Below, piece by piece: positions 51,606 to 61,802 of a DNA stretch of 64,000 bases; positions within the stretch are counted from its first letter, which is position 1, and each line of letters begins with the position of its first letter. The notes beneath the pieces are model-generated. The model was given only the letters and a program-made list of their open reading frames with translations, was not told the origin of the DNA and made no database searches. Origin of the DNA: Corallium rubrum. Lineage: Eukaryota; Cnidaria; Anthozoa; Scleralcyonacea; Coralliidae. The stretch lies in contig OZ036010.1 in assembly GCA_964035015.1 (NCBI GenBank), positions 12,266,986 through 12,330,985 on the forward strand, in the 5' to 3' direction. Position numbers and translations under genes: made by a program.

Positions 51606-54600
51606 CTAAAACACAAAATCATTTAGTTGTTTTTGATTCATGTTTGATTGCAATTGGTTGGGAAATTGCTGAAAGTTCTTCTTTATTATTCACAATACCC
51701 TACTGTAAAAGCTACATCTTCAACTGAAATACATCTTTTCTGTCCTCCCTCCCTCTCTCCCTCCCTCCCTCCCTCCCTCCCTGCCTCCCTCCCTGCCTCC
51801 CTCCCTGCCTCCCTCCCTGCCTCCCTCCCTGCCTCCTTCCTTCCTTCCTTCCTTCCTTCCTTCCTTCCTTCCTTCCTTCCATGCATCCATTCTTCCTTCC
51901 TTCCTTCCTTCCTTCCTTCCTTCCTTCCTTCCTTCCTTCCTTCCTTCCTTCCTTCCTTCCTTCCTTCACTACCTTCTTCCTTCTCTCCTTCCTCTACAAA
52001 CTATATAAACAGTACATGATATTACTCACTATTTGTCACCGCCATAATCATCAAGAGCTATTATAATAGTTATTGAGACGATTATTGTTGGTACTCCTAA
52101 AACGACAAGAAAATTTTATGGGGAAAACTAACGAAGTATTGAATAAGGAACCTTTTAATAGGTTTACCGTAAACTAACTTATTTTATACTAGATAATTCT
52201 CATTAGTCGTATCTAAACTTTTCTCCTTAACGGTATATAAGGGGTAACCAACTGATCAAAATATAACTGGGTTGCTCATCCGGCTCCAACAATGAAGCCA
52301 GAGGAGGCGATGTCGAATTTGGAGTACCAAGATGGCCACCACGGAAAATTGTATATTTTCGTAGCACGAAAAGAGACGAAAAAAAAACACATTAAAAATA
52401 TTTCTGCCATTGGTGTCAAATAACGAACAATGTAAAAAGTTTAGAAACTTAGTTTTTGCATTTGTTGGTATTATTAAGAAGTTCTGCTCCTCCCAGTAAT
52501 CGATAAACTTGCCTATATCACAAAACTCGTAAAAAACAAACGAAATCAGTGAATAACTTCATTATAAAACTATCTATATACCTTTGGTATTAAAGCTTAA
52601 GTCTTTACAAAGCCTTGAAGCTGTAGTTGACAATTTCGGACTCATGCATTTGCTTGTATTTCCCTTCTGTTTTTTGGTAGTAATATCGGTAAATTGCCAT
52701 GTGAGAATTGTTTTATGGCTTTGCCGACTCCCCCGGTAAACTCTTACTACTCTTAAACCCACAAGGTACACTGGACCTGGAGTACCAATATGGCCGCCAG
52801 TGGCTTTAAAATGTTTAATGCTGACCGTAACGAATGAGCAATCCAGTTGTATAGTGGTCAGTGGGTAACTCTCATTAGTCCAGTGTTACTACAGGAGGAA
52901 ACCAGTGTACCCGGAGAAAACCAAGCAAAACATTTGAAATTTAAGTCGTGTTTAGTAAATTGCTTGCCCTAGTGTTGTGTCATTATCAGCATGCACGTTC
53001 GATCTCTGTCTGGTGCTCAGAAACATTTTCTAAGCAAACAGACGCCTGCGCTCAGGGGCGGCGCTAAAGGTGTGTGTGTTTTGGGGTAGGGGGTGGCGGT
53101 GGGGGGACAACCCCCACGCGTCAGTGAGTCGGCAAATTCGGCAAATTATTGCTAGGAATGAAGTTCTTGCTTACTAATCCATCTTAGCATGATAAACAAG
53201 CTTGATATTACATGCAGATGCTTTGGACATGAACCAAGTCCAGGGGCGCCGGAGCCACGGGGGCAGCTGCCCCCGCTGCCCTCTCAGCGCGGGGGCAGCA
53301 CGGGGGCAACCAATTGCCCTTTTTCGTAAGAGGAATGTTTTCTCCAGGAATTACCATTTGTATTAAATGACTTTGTATTAATACGTCAAATGTCTCACAA
53401 GCTAACTTATTACTGCAGACCACGCAGAGGCAGCAAACTAATTTTGCCTTGGGTTAGCTGTGTCCAAGCGTTCTTGAAATTTGAAGGGTGGAAAAAAGCT
53501 CTGACATCAGCTGGTCACAGTACCCAGAAATACTGGGTGTAATAAATTAGCAATTTAGTGTAGTTTGCAAAATCATCCTGAGTAATGGCAGCCCCGTGGG
53601 AGAAGTTCATTGTAATGGCGGTCCTATTCGTCCCGTTGACGGTCCCGTTGAAGCTATTTGATCATAACTGACACAAAACTATGCATAAATATGTTTCACG
53701 AGGAATGTTTGAGAAAAGCAATCAATCAATGAAAATGCAGAATCTAACAGCCGATGCCAGAACCTTTTCCTACCTTACAATTTCAAAATGGCCCTGAGAA
53801 CGAGGTTGAGCTGTGTCTTGTGCCCACTTTTTTCACTTGGCGGGTGCATGTTTTCTGATTCATTAAAGTTGTCATGTTTTCTTAAATGTAAATAGGAATG
53901 TAGCATCAATATGTACAATTCAGTCATTGAATTTTCTTTCTCACTACATTGTCGTTCAGTATGTTATACCGCTATGCTTTTTGGTTATTTTATACTATAG
54001 AGCAAAATTGGCGAACATTATTTACCAGGGGGAAAAATTAATGCTGAAAAAAGTGCCCTTTTTATATGGCTGCCCCCGCCGCCTTAAGTAGCTTCCGGCG
54101 CCCCTGACCAAGTCCTAAGTCAATCACTGTCAATGGGCATCAAAACCAAGGCGTTAAGCGTGAAGACTTAAGAACATCAGTTTATAAGCTACATAATAAT
54201 TTGTTTTTGTTATTTTCTTTGTTACAATTGAAAAAAATGACAGTTTGTACTATCAATCTTATTATCACTACACTATCAAAGAACGTGTTGGATTAGAAAA
54301 GCAGCATGTCAATGCACCCATGCTGGCTATGCAAACTGTTTAAAATATCTTTCAGACTTTTTATTGTCAAAGCGCAGACTGTATTTGTTTTTTGATTCAT
54401 CTTCTCTTAATTTATAGAAAAACCTTATCAAATATAATACATGTATTCTAATAAGTAGTATTTAAAAAAAAGAGCCATCTAGGGCTTTAACAAACATGTG
54501 TTCAAGAAATGACTCAATACTGTTGAAATACATATGCACATACTGCTACGTAGACCTGGTTAATGACTCAGCAAAGTACGTTACATAGTGACTCGACAAA

Positions 54601-57600
54601 ACTTCACCTTACACCCCCCCCCCCCCCCCCACCCACCCCCCACCCCCCAATAAAAGAGGTCTAGTGCTGCCCCTGCCTGCGTTAAACGTCGCACAATAGA
54701 CGAATTTAATTCAGACGAATTTAATTGTTTGAATTTTATTCGACGATCGACGTATAACTCGACTAAATTTGACACGCGAATTAAATCGGTCTCGCCAATT
54801 AAATTCGCCTGAGTCAGACGGATATAGTGCGACGATAATGCGTGTTCGAGCCACACGACGAATTAATGGTCGCGTCGAATTAAATGTTTCTCTTCTGTCT
54901 GTGACAATTCGGGGCCATGTTTTAGAAGTCGTTTTCAGGATCCACGTGTCCAAGTAAAAACTAAAAACAACTCAGTAAATTCTACAACTGAAAATTCAAC
55001 GACGTTTAACGACGTTTAACTCGACGTACGTCGCATTACGGATGAAGTTAATTCGAATTGAATTCGTCTGAATTACATTCGTCTATTTTGCGACGTTTGG
55101 CGCAGGTCTAAGGCTGTTTTCCACATACCAATTAGTCCGCGCGGGCAGAGCGGGCTTTGAAAGTTGGAAATATTTCAACTCCCCACGCCCACCCTCCGCC
55201 CACGCGGGCAAAGCGGACGTAATGGGAAACAGCTTTTACACCATGCAAGCTTGCGAGCGTACTAGATGTACTAAATGTATACGTACAATTCTTAATGGTT
55301 ACTCACCCCAAGCAATAACACAGCACTTTAACATAAATTTTGGACCATGTGCAGGAAGAACTTTAACAAATGCCAGGTACATGTTAAAAGCTTCTACAGC
55401 CGTCCACATGAATGCCGCTAGTAAAGAATAATGTAATGCTATTGCAGCTGCACGACAACTAGCCAACGAAGAGGTCTTGGATCTCTCAGCAGCCGCAAGA
55501 AAGACAATTAATGTTAAAGACAACGCGACGCAAAAGTTGAGTAAGATCTGAGCAGGAATCTTTCGTCTAAGCTCTCTGAAAATGAAAGAAAGTTGATATT
55601 AGAGTCAAGAACGCATCAAAATATGATAAATTGTACGTATACATGTAGTGCATGTGGTACGTTTGCGAGCTCGGTACAAATGTAACAGACTTTTGGTATA
55701 CGTTCGTCAAGCTCAATTACTCTGAGAAGATTTCTGAGACCCCGGACAGGGTTCGAACCTGCAAACTTCACATGCACTACATGTATGTACACTTTAAAGT
55801 GCATATGAAACGAAAATTAAGTTTGTCTTAGTTGAAAGAACACTTAAAATTATAGAGTAACATATTTTGCAGTTTTTCGTTTCGTTGTTTTGCTCTTGAG
55901 ATATTTTAGTTTGTTTTATATGATTGCAGATTCGAGCCCTGTCTGGGGTGTCAGAAATCTTTTCTGCCATTGAGCTTGACGAACGTCTACCAAACGTCTG
56001 CAAGGAAAGTTTCAAGAATTGTTGCAGCGTGTAAGATACGATACGATACGATACGATAACTTTATTTACCCACGGTAGGTCTTTCAGGATAAAATAAGAG
56101 TAACAAAAGTATACTGAGCTAATTATAAAGAGGTTACAAAGCTATATACTAATTAACTAACTAAAATATATAAAAAGGAAATGAAGGGGAAAAAATACCT
56201 GCTTTACAAAGACGCCGTGCAATATGAAAATTAGTCACTCTGAAAAGTGTGGGAACTTATTTGGGTCTTAAAGTTTGCCAGTGAAGGAGCTTGTCTTAGG
56301 TTTGATGGCAAGCCATTCCACAGTACCGCTCCACTGTAACTGAAACTTCTTTTATAGTAGTCAGTACGCGGAAGAGGAACTGCTAGCTTGTTTTCTACAT
56401 TTCTCAAGTTATAAGACGTAATGTCCGTTCGATTGATAAATCTAGAGCTCAAATATTCTGGTGTTAGAGCGTTCAGAGCTTTGTACATTAAAATTGATTT
56501 ATCAACCTTACGCTGGTGATCTAATTTGTTCCATTTCAACGAATGGAAAAGTTCGTTTGTACTAGTATCGTAACTTGAGAACGTAATTATACGCGCAGCA
56601 CGATTTTGGAGTTTTTGAAGTTTTTGAGAAAGGCCTTTGTTACAGTTTCCCCAAACCACATTAAAATAGTTAAAATGAGGTTGTACTAAAGCATTGTAAA
56701 CAGTTGCTATCAGGGTCGTAGGCAGGATTTTTTAGTCAGGGGGGGCAGTAAGACTGACAAATTTCTAGGGGGCTGGGTATGCTCCCCCGGAAAATTTTTG
56801 GAAATCGAGTCTCTGAAATGGCATTTCCCGCGATCTGACATCATATTTGAGCCAAATTTTGAACATTTTAAAACCTATTTTTTAAGACACATTCTCTCAT
56901 TTTTACAAAAGATTTTTTCTAAAACTACAGTATCACATATTTACAAAGACAACTACAGTCATTTGCAACTCACTTGTCACTTTTCACAAAAATGTTCAGA
57001 AGTTTCGTTTGGATGTTCAAAGTTCGTTTTGAACTAGGCAATTGATTGCCGGCTACTAGGAACCAAGAAGGCAATCAAATGCGTAGTTTAAAACGAGCTT
57101 TGAACTTCCCAACGAACTTGCGAACTTCGGAACGAACTTCCGAACATTTTGGTGAAAGTGAGTAGCAAGTGACTGTAAAATAATAGTTACTCTAACGGGA
57201 TAAAGCGCGAACACAACGCGAAAATTCATTAATGTCAGAGTTATGATATTAATTAAACGACTAGTTAGTTCTTTATTCTGTGACTGGGAACAAATGTGAT
57301 GTGTGACACCACAAGAATCATATTTTGGATCCCCCCCCCCCCCCGCTATCTACGGCCCTGGATGCTATACAATAGCAAATTCGTGCGAGAAATATTGCGG
57401 CAATCATTGCATAAAGTAGAATCGAGTGCAACGTTGCAGCAACTTGTCGCGCAACCATCTTAAAAGGAGAAGGCTGTATTTTGGCTATTTTTTGAAAAAC
57501 ATCCGTGGAAAAAATAGTAAAGGGGGTAGCCTTTACTTTTTGACCGATTTTGGTCACTTTTGAAAAATTTTGAGTTAGGGTCAAAAACGGTTAAATAAAG

Positions 57601-60600
57601 TCGTTTTAGACCTTCTGTTAACCATTGCACTGTATGTTACACACCGCTGCAACAGCAGCAGTGCTAGCAGAAACAAGGACAACATTGTCATCAACAACAA
57701 CAGGAGCAATAACAACTTATTACTTTTTCAAATGATTATTTTGGGACAGTGAACTCGGGTGGAGAATAATATTAAGGTGTTACTCCGAGTGACGAACCAT
57801 ACCGGACAAGTAGAGAAAACTCTATTTGGTCCGGCTGGGATTCGAACCCGCGAACTTCTAGCTCCACCCAAGTTCACTGTTCCACAATAATCATTTGAAA
57901 TCGTCATGTATGAAGACTATTGTCTAGATATTGAAGAAACTAGTCTGTTTTGAAATATCGAATAATCATACTATCATTCGACCTTCAGCTCCCAACTTGA
58001 CCTGTAGCTCAGTTGGTAGAGCATCGGACTAGTGAACAGAAGGTCGTGGGTTCGAATCCCAGCCGAGCCAAGTAGAGTTTTCTCTACTTGTCCAGTATGG
58101 TTCGTCACTCGGAGTAATTACACCTTAATATTATTAACTTACTAGAAATAGTTCACACTAAAACTGCCCCCGGCTGATTAATTAAACCTATAAAACTGCT
58201 AGTATTAAGTTTGGGTGAGCGATTACGAGTAATTTTGTTACTGTAATAATTATTGTTGCCAGTCGGTTTCGTGGCTACTTAAGAATGTAAATAGAAGAAG
58301 AAAGCAGTATAACTAATAACAATAATGACTTACAAACAGGGTATACAGATCACTAGATGACGTGTATTACTGGCTGACGTTGAAGAACTGTAGATCTGAA
58401 ATCGTCTGGGCATATTTTAGTGGGCGTAAACTTGGCAGAAGAGTAAATTTTGCAATAAATTTTTAACTGGCAATTGTTATAGAATACCTACAAAGGTAAC
58501 TTCGTTAACATTTTAATAAGAGATTTCGACTATCTTTTGTATTTCGTAATACCCCTTTACATTGTTTATAGTTGATCTGGTCTTTAATTATTCCAAAGAA
58601 TATCAATACAAGAACAAAACCTCGAACAAAACAGTAACTAACAACAAGGCATAATTTCTTACTTACTTCAAAACCAATATTGTAATGATGGTCAGGACTA
58701 GTCCAGTCAACGACAACGCACATCCAATATAACTAATTAAACCAAGTATTCTGTCATGAGAGGTTTCTTCGTTGGGATATATGTCCTAAGGGAAAACCAT
58801 TATCAATTATTGGACGAGTCTGAGCAAAATTTCATGATTTGATCATGTCAGTGGCGAGCTACTAGTTATTTGCCGATGCCACTGACAAATCGTGATATTT
58901 AATGTAAGTATTAATGTAACTCAGCTACACCGCTTTTAAATTACTATTTTTATTGTACAATCACAGGTCGGAGCAATTCTTCCATTTAGCCACGTAGTCC
59001 CGCCATCACCGCCATGTTTACGAAAATTATTTGCAGTCAGAAGCACTATCGCTAGTGGGCATGCTCCGAAAATATATTATTATACAATACTGATACAATC
59101 TCAACTGCGATTGTCTAAAAACCTACAGATAATTCTTGATGTCTTGCACTCTACAAAATATCAAAAATTGTCTGTAGCTATGACGGGCCATTAACTGGCC
59201 AGCAGTTTTGTCAACCTTGGGATTTTATCCCAAGATCTTGGGATTTTTTGAAGGAGTTGGGATTTTTTTGGGATTTTTTTCTCAGGGATTCAACATGAGA
59301 TTTTTCTTGGGATTTTTCCAGAGCAACCAGTTTCGGTTTTAAAAAGCTGATTTCAATGTTAATTATTATTTTTTTAATTTACTTGATCATTAGATCATAG
59401 CCCCTACGTTCTTTATGTATTCATTTGATTTAGACAAGATGAAGTACTCTATCCAAATGAAGTATCACTGATACAGTGGGCTCAGATTGCTACATGTCAA
59501 ACGGCGATAGAGACCTGGGAACTAGTCAGTAGATGTACCACAGTAGCCAACACAAATTGTATAAAACTCTTTACACAGACACACATGCAAAGATGAAGTG
59601 GACAATGTTTCGAAACCGGTAGTATATCGCATTCCATGTGAGCAGAGGCGTAGAAAGATGTTTTGGGTTGGGGGGACGAACCGCTAGGTACGTCCGGATT
59701 TTAGAGTCTCCGAAATGGCATTTCGAGAGGAGATTTAAGAGATTTCTGAAGATTATAAAATGCCAATTAATTATACATGCATCTTTGCTCTAAAAAGGGC
59801 TTCCGATCGCCAATAACAAACCAAAAAATGCAAGGCCTCCAAAACGCACGCCTTGGAGTCCGACAAAAAGAAAGATGGGATGAATTTCTGTTCGGCCTAT
59901 TGCGCTAAAGCTCAGCTTGAGAAATCTGCTATGGCAAACACGCTTGGGAGTAGGACCACCAGGGAGGAACTTCTCTATATTAGCCAGCGAGAAGCACTAC
60001 TTCAGTCGAAGGATGAGGGAATCCGTTAAAGATTCGAAAAGTTATACGATTTACAGGAGAGTCCACCATTGAATAGGCGAGTTTCAGGGTGTTGCGCGCA
60101 CATCATTATAGAAAAAAAAAATGGCAAACTCCACTCAAAGTAAGCATACTGTTTAAAATAAACAAAGTATAGATACAGTTGCTGGATGTTTAACACTGTT
60201 ATATATTCTGCTTTCGTTGGGTCGCTAGCGAGTCTGTTTGCCATTGGTTACTTTGTGGGGAGCCCGCCAAGAGCCCGCCAATTCCTTTGCAAAATGATGC
60301 GCGCGCAATACCCTGAAATTCGCGTATAGCACTTGGTTAACTCTCATCTTCGGTCAGTAATCCTGGATCCGTTATGTAATTTAATTAATTCTAGAATAAA
60401 AGTAAGCACGTAACCACGCCAGTGGCGGATTAGGGGGGGGGGGGGGGTGGCTGACTGGGCTACAGCCAGGGCCCCGCGGCCTCACGGATCCTAGGGGGCC
60501 CGGGGCCGCTGATGTCTTATTAAAAAAAGAATGCCCCGGGCCCCTACGTGCAGTGCAAGAAGGGGCTTGGGGGGCCCAATCAGAAATACAGCCAGGGGCC

Positions 60601-61802
60601 TCAGGTACCCTTAATCCGCCTCTGAACCACGCCATTGTGTCCTTACGTGATTCTGGTTGTTAATTTGTTTCTGTTTACATGACAAGAGCCAACACGATGT
60701 TGGCATTTGCTCTGATGAAGGCTTGAGTCCGCAGGCCGAAAGCCCAGCAATAATTAATAAACGTGGTGTTAACACAAATTCTCGCTTAGAATTATGTTTG
60801 CAGTCAGTATACACAACTTCGCACCCAGTACGACGTTGAGAGTAGCTATGAACTAACAGCATATCTTTTCGTCTGGAATTCAGGATTATCCTGAATTCTA
60901 AACACAAACCTTAATCCTAACCCTAATCTTACCTTTAATCCTGGGATCCACATCTATATATACATACCTATATACTTATATATTTTTCAGTTTAACATAC
61001 CGCATGTGAGACGACAGAGAAGTCGCCATGGATTAAGAATAATCCTGAATTCTAGATACTTTGATAATTGAGGATAAGCCTGAATTCTATGTCGAATCTT
61101 TAGAAAGAAGACACCATAACAGCAAATACTAGATATGGTTTCTCCGGCAAGCTTTCTAACTTTTAGTGTAACTTTTCGCTACTTACCATCAACATTGCAA
61201 AATTTGTAAGGTGATTACAGCTACAAGTTATCGTCCCATCTCGACTAACACCTCGAAATTCACAACCTTCTTGAGACCAATTTCCCTGAGTAAAATTCCA
61301 GTAGCTGCATAACGTACTAGTTTTGTCGCCAGGCTTCAAATTCGAAAACGATATTTCAACTGGATCTCTTAAATTCGAAACGGTCAGGGCTTTAATGCCA
61401 CCGGCAATAACATAACTGTTTAGTAGACGTTTGGAGGACTCCATTTCGGATTGATTGGAAGTCACCCGAAAGAATTTTGACTCCTTGTAAAAAGCTAAGA
61501 TAACTTTTTGTGGGCTAGAAAGATTTGCTAAAGAAGACTCGTTGAATATTGTCGGAGGGATGCGAATTATCGTTGCTTTCGGTGCAGAAACTTCCTTGTC
61601 GTATGAAAATCCTTTCACAATACTCATATTCACTTGTGGTCCAATATTCGTGTCGTTTATTATTCCTGCGAATGTTAGTCCATGAAAGAAATATGGTTGA
61701 GCGAGAGATAGATCGACAGCGAAATTCTTCAGCGTTTTCTGGAAAGGTTTCTCCAAACTGATTGTTAATGTCCCGATAAGAGTGTTCAACGCTTCAACTA
61801 TC
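50813..61802 (-). CDS. adhesion G-protein-coupled receptor, five 3' exons (partial at N terminus)
   Basis: Joined minus-strand exons: 61802-61187, 58785-58677, 55575-55307, 52096-52030, 51605-50813. Phases agree at all four introns. The product has the end of a GAIN domain with the GPS motif (CSYWNFTQGNW ... CEFRG ... CSCNHLTNFAML; the HL-T cleavage triad is intact), then TM1 (LISYIGCALSLTGLVLTIIT), TM2-TM3, TM4, ECL2 with its Cys (DDYGGDKYCRLLG), TM5, TM6 (MVLLGLTWLFGILAI) and TM7 (YLFCILNSLQGFCVFVFY). A cytoplasmic tail of about 150 residues follows. The family self-cleaves at the GPS and signals through a tethered agonist. The subfamily is not clear, and the N-terminal ectodomain lies off the right edge. 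All four introns contain repeats. Confidence 0.9.
51739..51995. repeat. (CCTT)n and CCCTGCCT array in receptor intron
   Basis: CCTCCCTGCCTCCCTGCC units pass into a long (TTCC)n run. It lies in the 424 bp intron between the TM4 and TM5 exons, ending 35 bases from the TM4 exon. The Leu/Pro/Ser open frames over it are artefacts. Confidence 0.92.
52030..52096 (-). CDS. adhesion GPCR exon: TM4 (67 bp)
   Basis: Acceptor CGTTTTAG, donor AAATA then GTGAGT. It encodes GVPTIIVSITIIIALDDYGG, completing TM4 and entering ECL2. It is too short to appear as an open frame of its own but is required by the phases of its neighbours. Confidence 0.87.
52238..52870. mobile_element. TIR element in receptor intron
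   Basis: The left AACTGGGTTGCTCATCCG with GGTAACCAACTGATC is inverted at the right (CGAATGAGCAATCCAGTT, GGTCAGTGGGTAACT). Two GGAGTACCAA(G/T)ATGGCC words occur inside, at 52321 and 52780. CTCATTAGTC is repeated directly at 52198 and 52871, outside the arms. Confidence 0.55.
52885..53045 (+). mobile_element. SINE-like fragment (core plus Pol III B-box-like motif)
   Basis: GAGGAAACCAGTGTACCCGG-AGAAAACC resembles a SINE core. CACGTTCGATCTCTGTCTGG and CTCAGAAACATTTTCT match the tRNA-derived pieces at 55740 and 55925. Confidence 0.4.
53233..54114. mobile_element. hAT-type MITE 53241-54106, 8 bp target duplication ACCAAGTC
   Basis: The ends CAGGGGCGCCGGAGC and GCTTCCGGCGCCCCTG are inverted. CGGGGGCAGC-type words flank both termini. 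ACCAAGTC occurs exactly at 53233-53240 and 54107-54114. It is 866 bp without transposase. Confidence 0.88.
54676..55109. mobile_element. TIR element, CCTGCG-AAACGTCGCA ends with GACGAATT repeats
   Basis: The left CGTTAAACGTCGCACAATAG and ACGAATTTAATTCAGACGAA return inverted at 55050-55109. GACGAATT/AATTCGTC words and TTAACGACG are scattered throughout. A 20-base C run precedes it at 54614. Confidence 0.7.
55111..55235. mobile_element. small MITE, GGCTGTTTTCCACATACC ends
   Basis: GGCTGTTTTCCACATACC and GTAATGGGAAACAGC are imperfect inverted repeats. The core has CGCGCGGGCAGAGCGGGC and its near-inverse. It ends 70 bases from the TM2-TM4 exon. Confidence 0.55.
55307..55575 (-). CDS. adhesion GPCR exon: TM2, TM3 and start of TM4
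   Basis: Acceptor CATTTTCAG, donor TGGG then GTGAGT. TM2 is LLNFCVALSLTLIVFLAAA, the ECL1/TM3 Cys is in LASCRAAAIAL, TM3 contains FMWTAVEAFNMYLAFV, and TM4 begins KCCVIAWG. Confidence 0.9.
55686..56012. mobile_element. inverted pair of tRNA-derived SINE pieces
   Basis: The minus-strand piece 55686-55790 and plus-strand piece 55917-56012 are inverse copies. Each has a B-box-like GGTTCGAACCC / GATTCGAGCCC, then TGTC(C/T)GGGGTGTCAGAAATC and TTGAGCTTGACGAACGT. There is about 130 bp between them. Confidence 0.6.
56036..56710 (-). mobile_element. non-LTR retrotransposon 3' end with (TACGA)n tail
   Basis: The 3' end is marked by GATACGATACGATACGATAC at 56036-56056. The body keeps only the C-terminal part of the RT protein. 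On the other side it stops exactly at the hAT-like insertion 56711-57360 and is not recognised beyond it. Confidence 0.7.
56231..56710 (-). pseudogene. RT C-terminal domain fragment (jockey/CR1-type)
   Basis: The frame runs from the junction at 56710 (TVYNALVQPHFNY, VVWGNCNKGL) to a stop at 56231. It carries the post-RT pattern LQNRAARIITFSSYD, LKWNKLDHQRKVDKSILMYK, PRTDYYKRSFSYSGAVLWN and LPSNLRQA. There are no stops, but the polymerase domain is absent. Confidence 0.7.
56703..57368. mobile_element. hAT-like MITE 56711-57360
   Basis: The ends CAGGGTCGTAGGCAGG and CTATCTACGGCCCTG are imperfect inverses. Flanks GTTGCTAT and GATGCTAT match 7 of 8. The interior has CTCCCCCGGAAAATTTTTGG and GAGTCTCTGAAATGGCATTT, shared with 30965, 48790 and 59705. 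Confidence 0.7.
57727..58136. mobile_element. nested inverted repeats carrying tRNA-like SINE sequence
   Basis: Arm A (57727-57764, TTCAAATGATTATTTTGGGA) pairs with 57862-57900. Arm B (57766-57860, GTGACGAACCATACCGG and GGCTGGGATTCGAACCCG) pairs with 58034-58136. The pairs interleave (A, B, A', B'). Confidence 0.65.
57998..58070 (+). mobile_element. tRNA-like SINE head (pseudo-tRNA, Thr-AGT-like)
   Basis: The A box TAGCTCAGTTGG and B box GGTTCGAATCC are intact and spaced as in tRNA. An AGT anticodon can be read in CTAGTGA. However, the anticodon stem has two mismatches and the 5' acceptor strand (TTGACCT) does not pair with CCGAGCC. I therefore call it a SINE head and not a working tRNA. Confidence 0.6.
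58677..58785 (-). CDS. adhesion GPCR exon: TM1
   Basis: 109 bases, acceptor TTTCCCTTAG, donor TTGAA then GTAAGTAAG. It encodes DIYPNEETSHDRIL followed by TM1 and joins in phase to KELRRK of the next exon. Confidence 0.87.
58786..59640. other. receptor intron; TTGGGATTTTT repeats at 59215-59325
   Basis: Eight or so TTGGGATTTT(T) words occur between 59215 and 59325, like the subterminal repeats of a DNA transposon whose other end was not found. The remainder is unremarkable. Confidence 0.4.
59645..59810. mobile_element. hAT-like MITE left fragment
   Basis: CAGAGGCGTAGAAAGATG begins a stretch with GAGTCTCCGAAATGGCATTT, the interior phrase of the 48667 and 56711 elements. No right end is seen, so it is probably truncated. 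Confidence 0.45.
59814..60029 (+). pseudogene. unrecognised coding-like fragment (about 70 codons)
   Basis: The frame opened after a stop at 59813 reads KKCKASKTHALESDKKKDGM and FCSAYCAKAQLEKSAMANTL, then TTREELLYISQREALLQSKD, ending TAA at 60027-60029. Composition is protein-like, and its GC content is higher than the surrounding intron. No upstream ATG or family is recognised. Confidence 0.3.
60075..60325. mobile_element. MITE, AGGCGAGTTTCAGGGTGTTGCG ends, copy 2
   Basis: An inverse-orientation relative of 21360-21597 sharing the whole interior (CTAGCGAGTC, TGGCAAAC, ATAAACAAAGTATAGATAC). The right terminus is slightly mutated (ATTCGCGT). AT flanks both ends. Confidence 0.75.
60412..60632. 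mobile_element. hAT-type MITE 60420-60624, 8 bp target duplication AACCACGC
   Basis: The ends CAGTGGCGGATTA and TAATCCGCCTCTG are inverted. An exact AACCACGC is at 60412-60419 and 60625-60632. It is 205 bp with mirrored GGGGCCC/GGGCCC words inside, in the last large receptor intron. Confidence 0.88.
60685..60745 (+). ncRNA. hammerhead-ribozyme-like motif (uncertain)
   Basis: Hairpin GCCAACA-CGA-TGTTGGC (60688-60704), then CTGATGA (60712-60718), one extra A, stem GGCTT / AGGCC, then GAAA (60738-60741). This is the hammerhead core order with one added base before stem II. A closing stem III was not identified. Confidence 0.3.
61187..61802 (-). CDS. adhesion GPCR exon: GAIN domain and GPS
   Basis: Acceptor TTTTTCCAG at 61804-61803; donor ATG then GTAAGT at 61186. 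It encodes about 205 residues of the GAIN subdomain B, with several N-x-S/T sites and the Cys/Trp pattern of the GPS. Confidence 0.9.

Noticed and set aside
51648-52019. 123-codon Leu/Pro/Ser frame and its Lys/Glu/Gly antisense frames
   Set aside because: Products of the (TTCC)n and CCCTGCCT arrays in a receptor intron.
57998-58070. Functional tRNA-Thr(AGT) gene
   Set aside because: Boxes A and B are intact but the acceptor stem does not pair and the anticodon stem has two mismatches; it lies within inverted SINE sequence.
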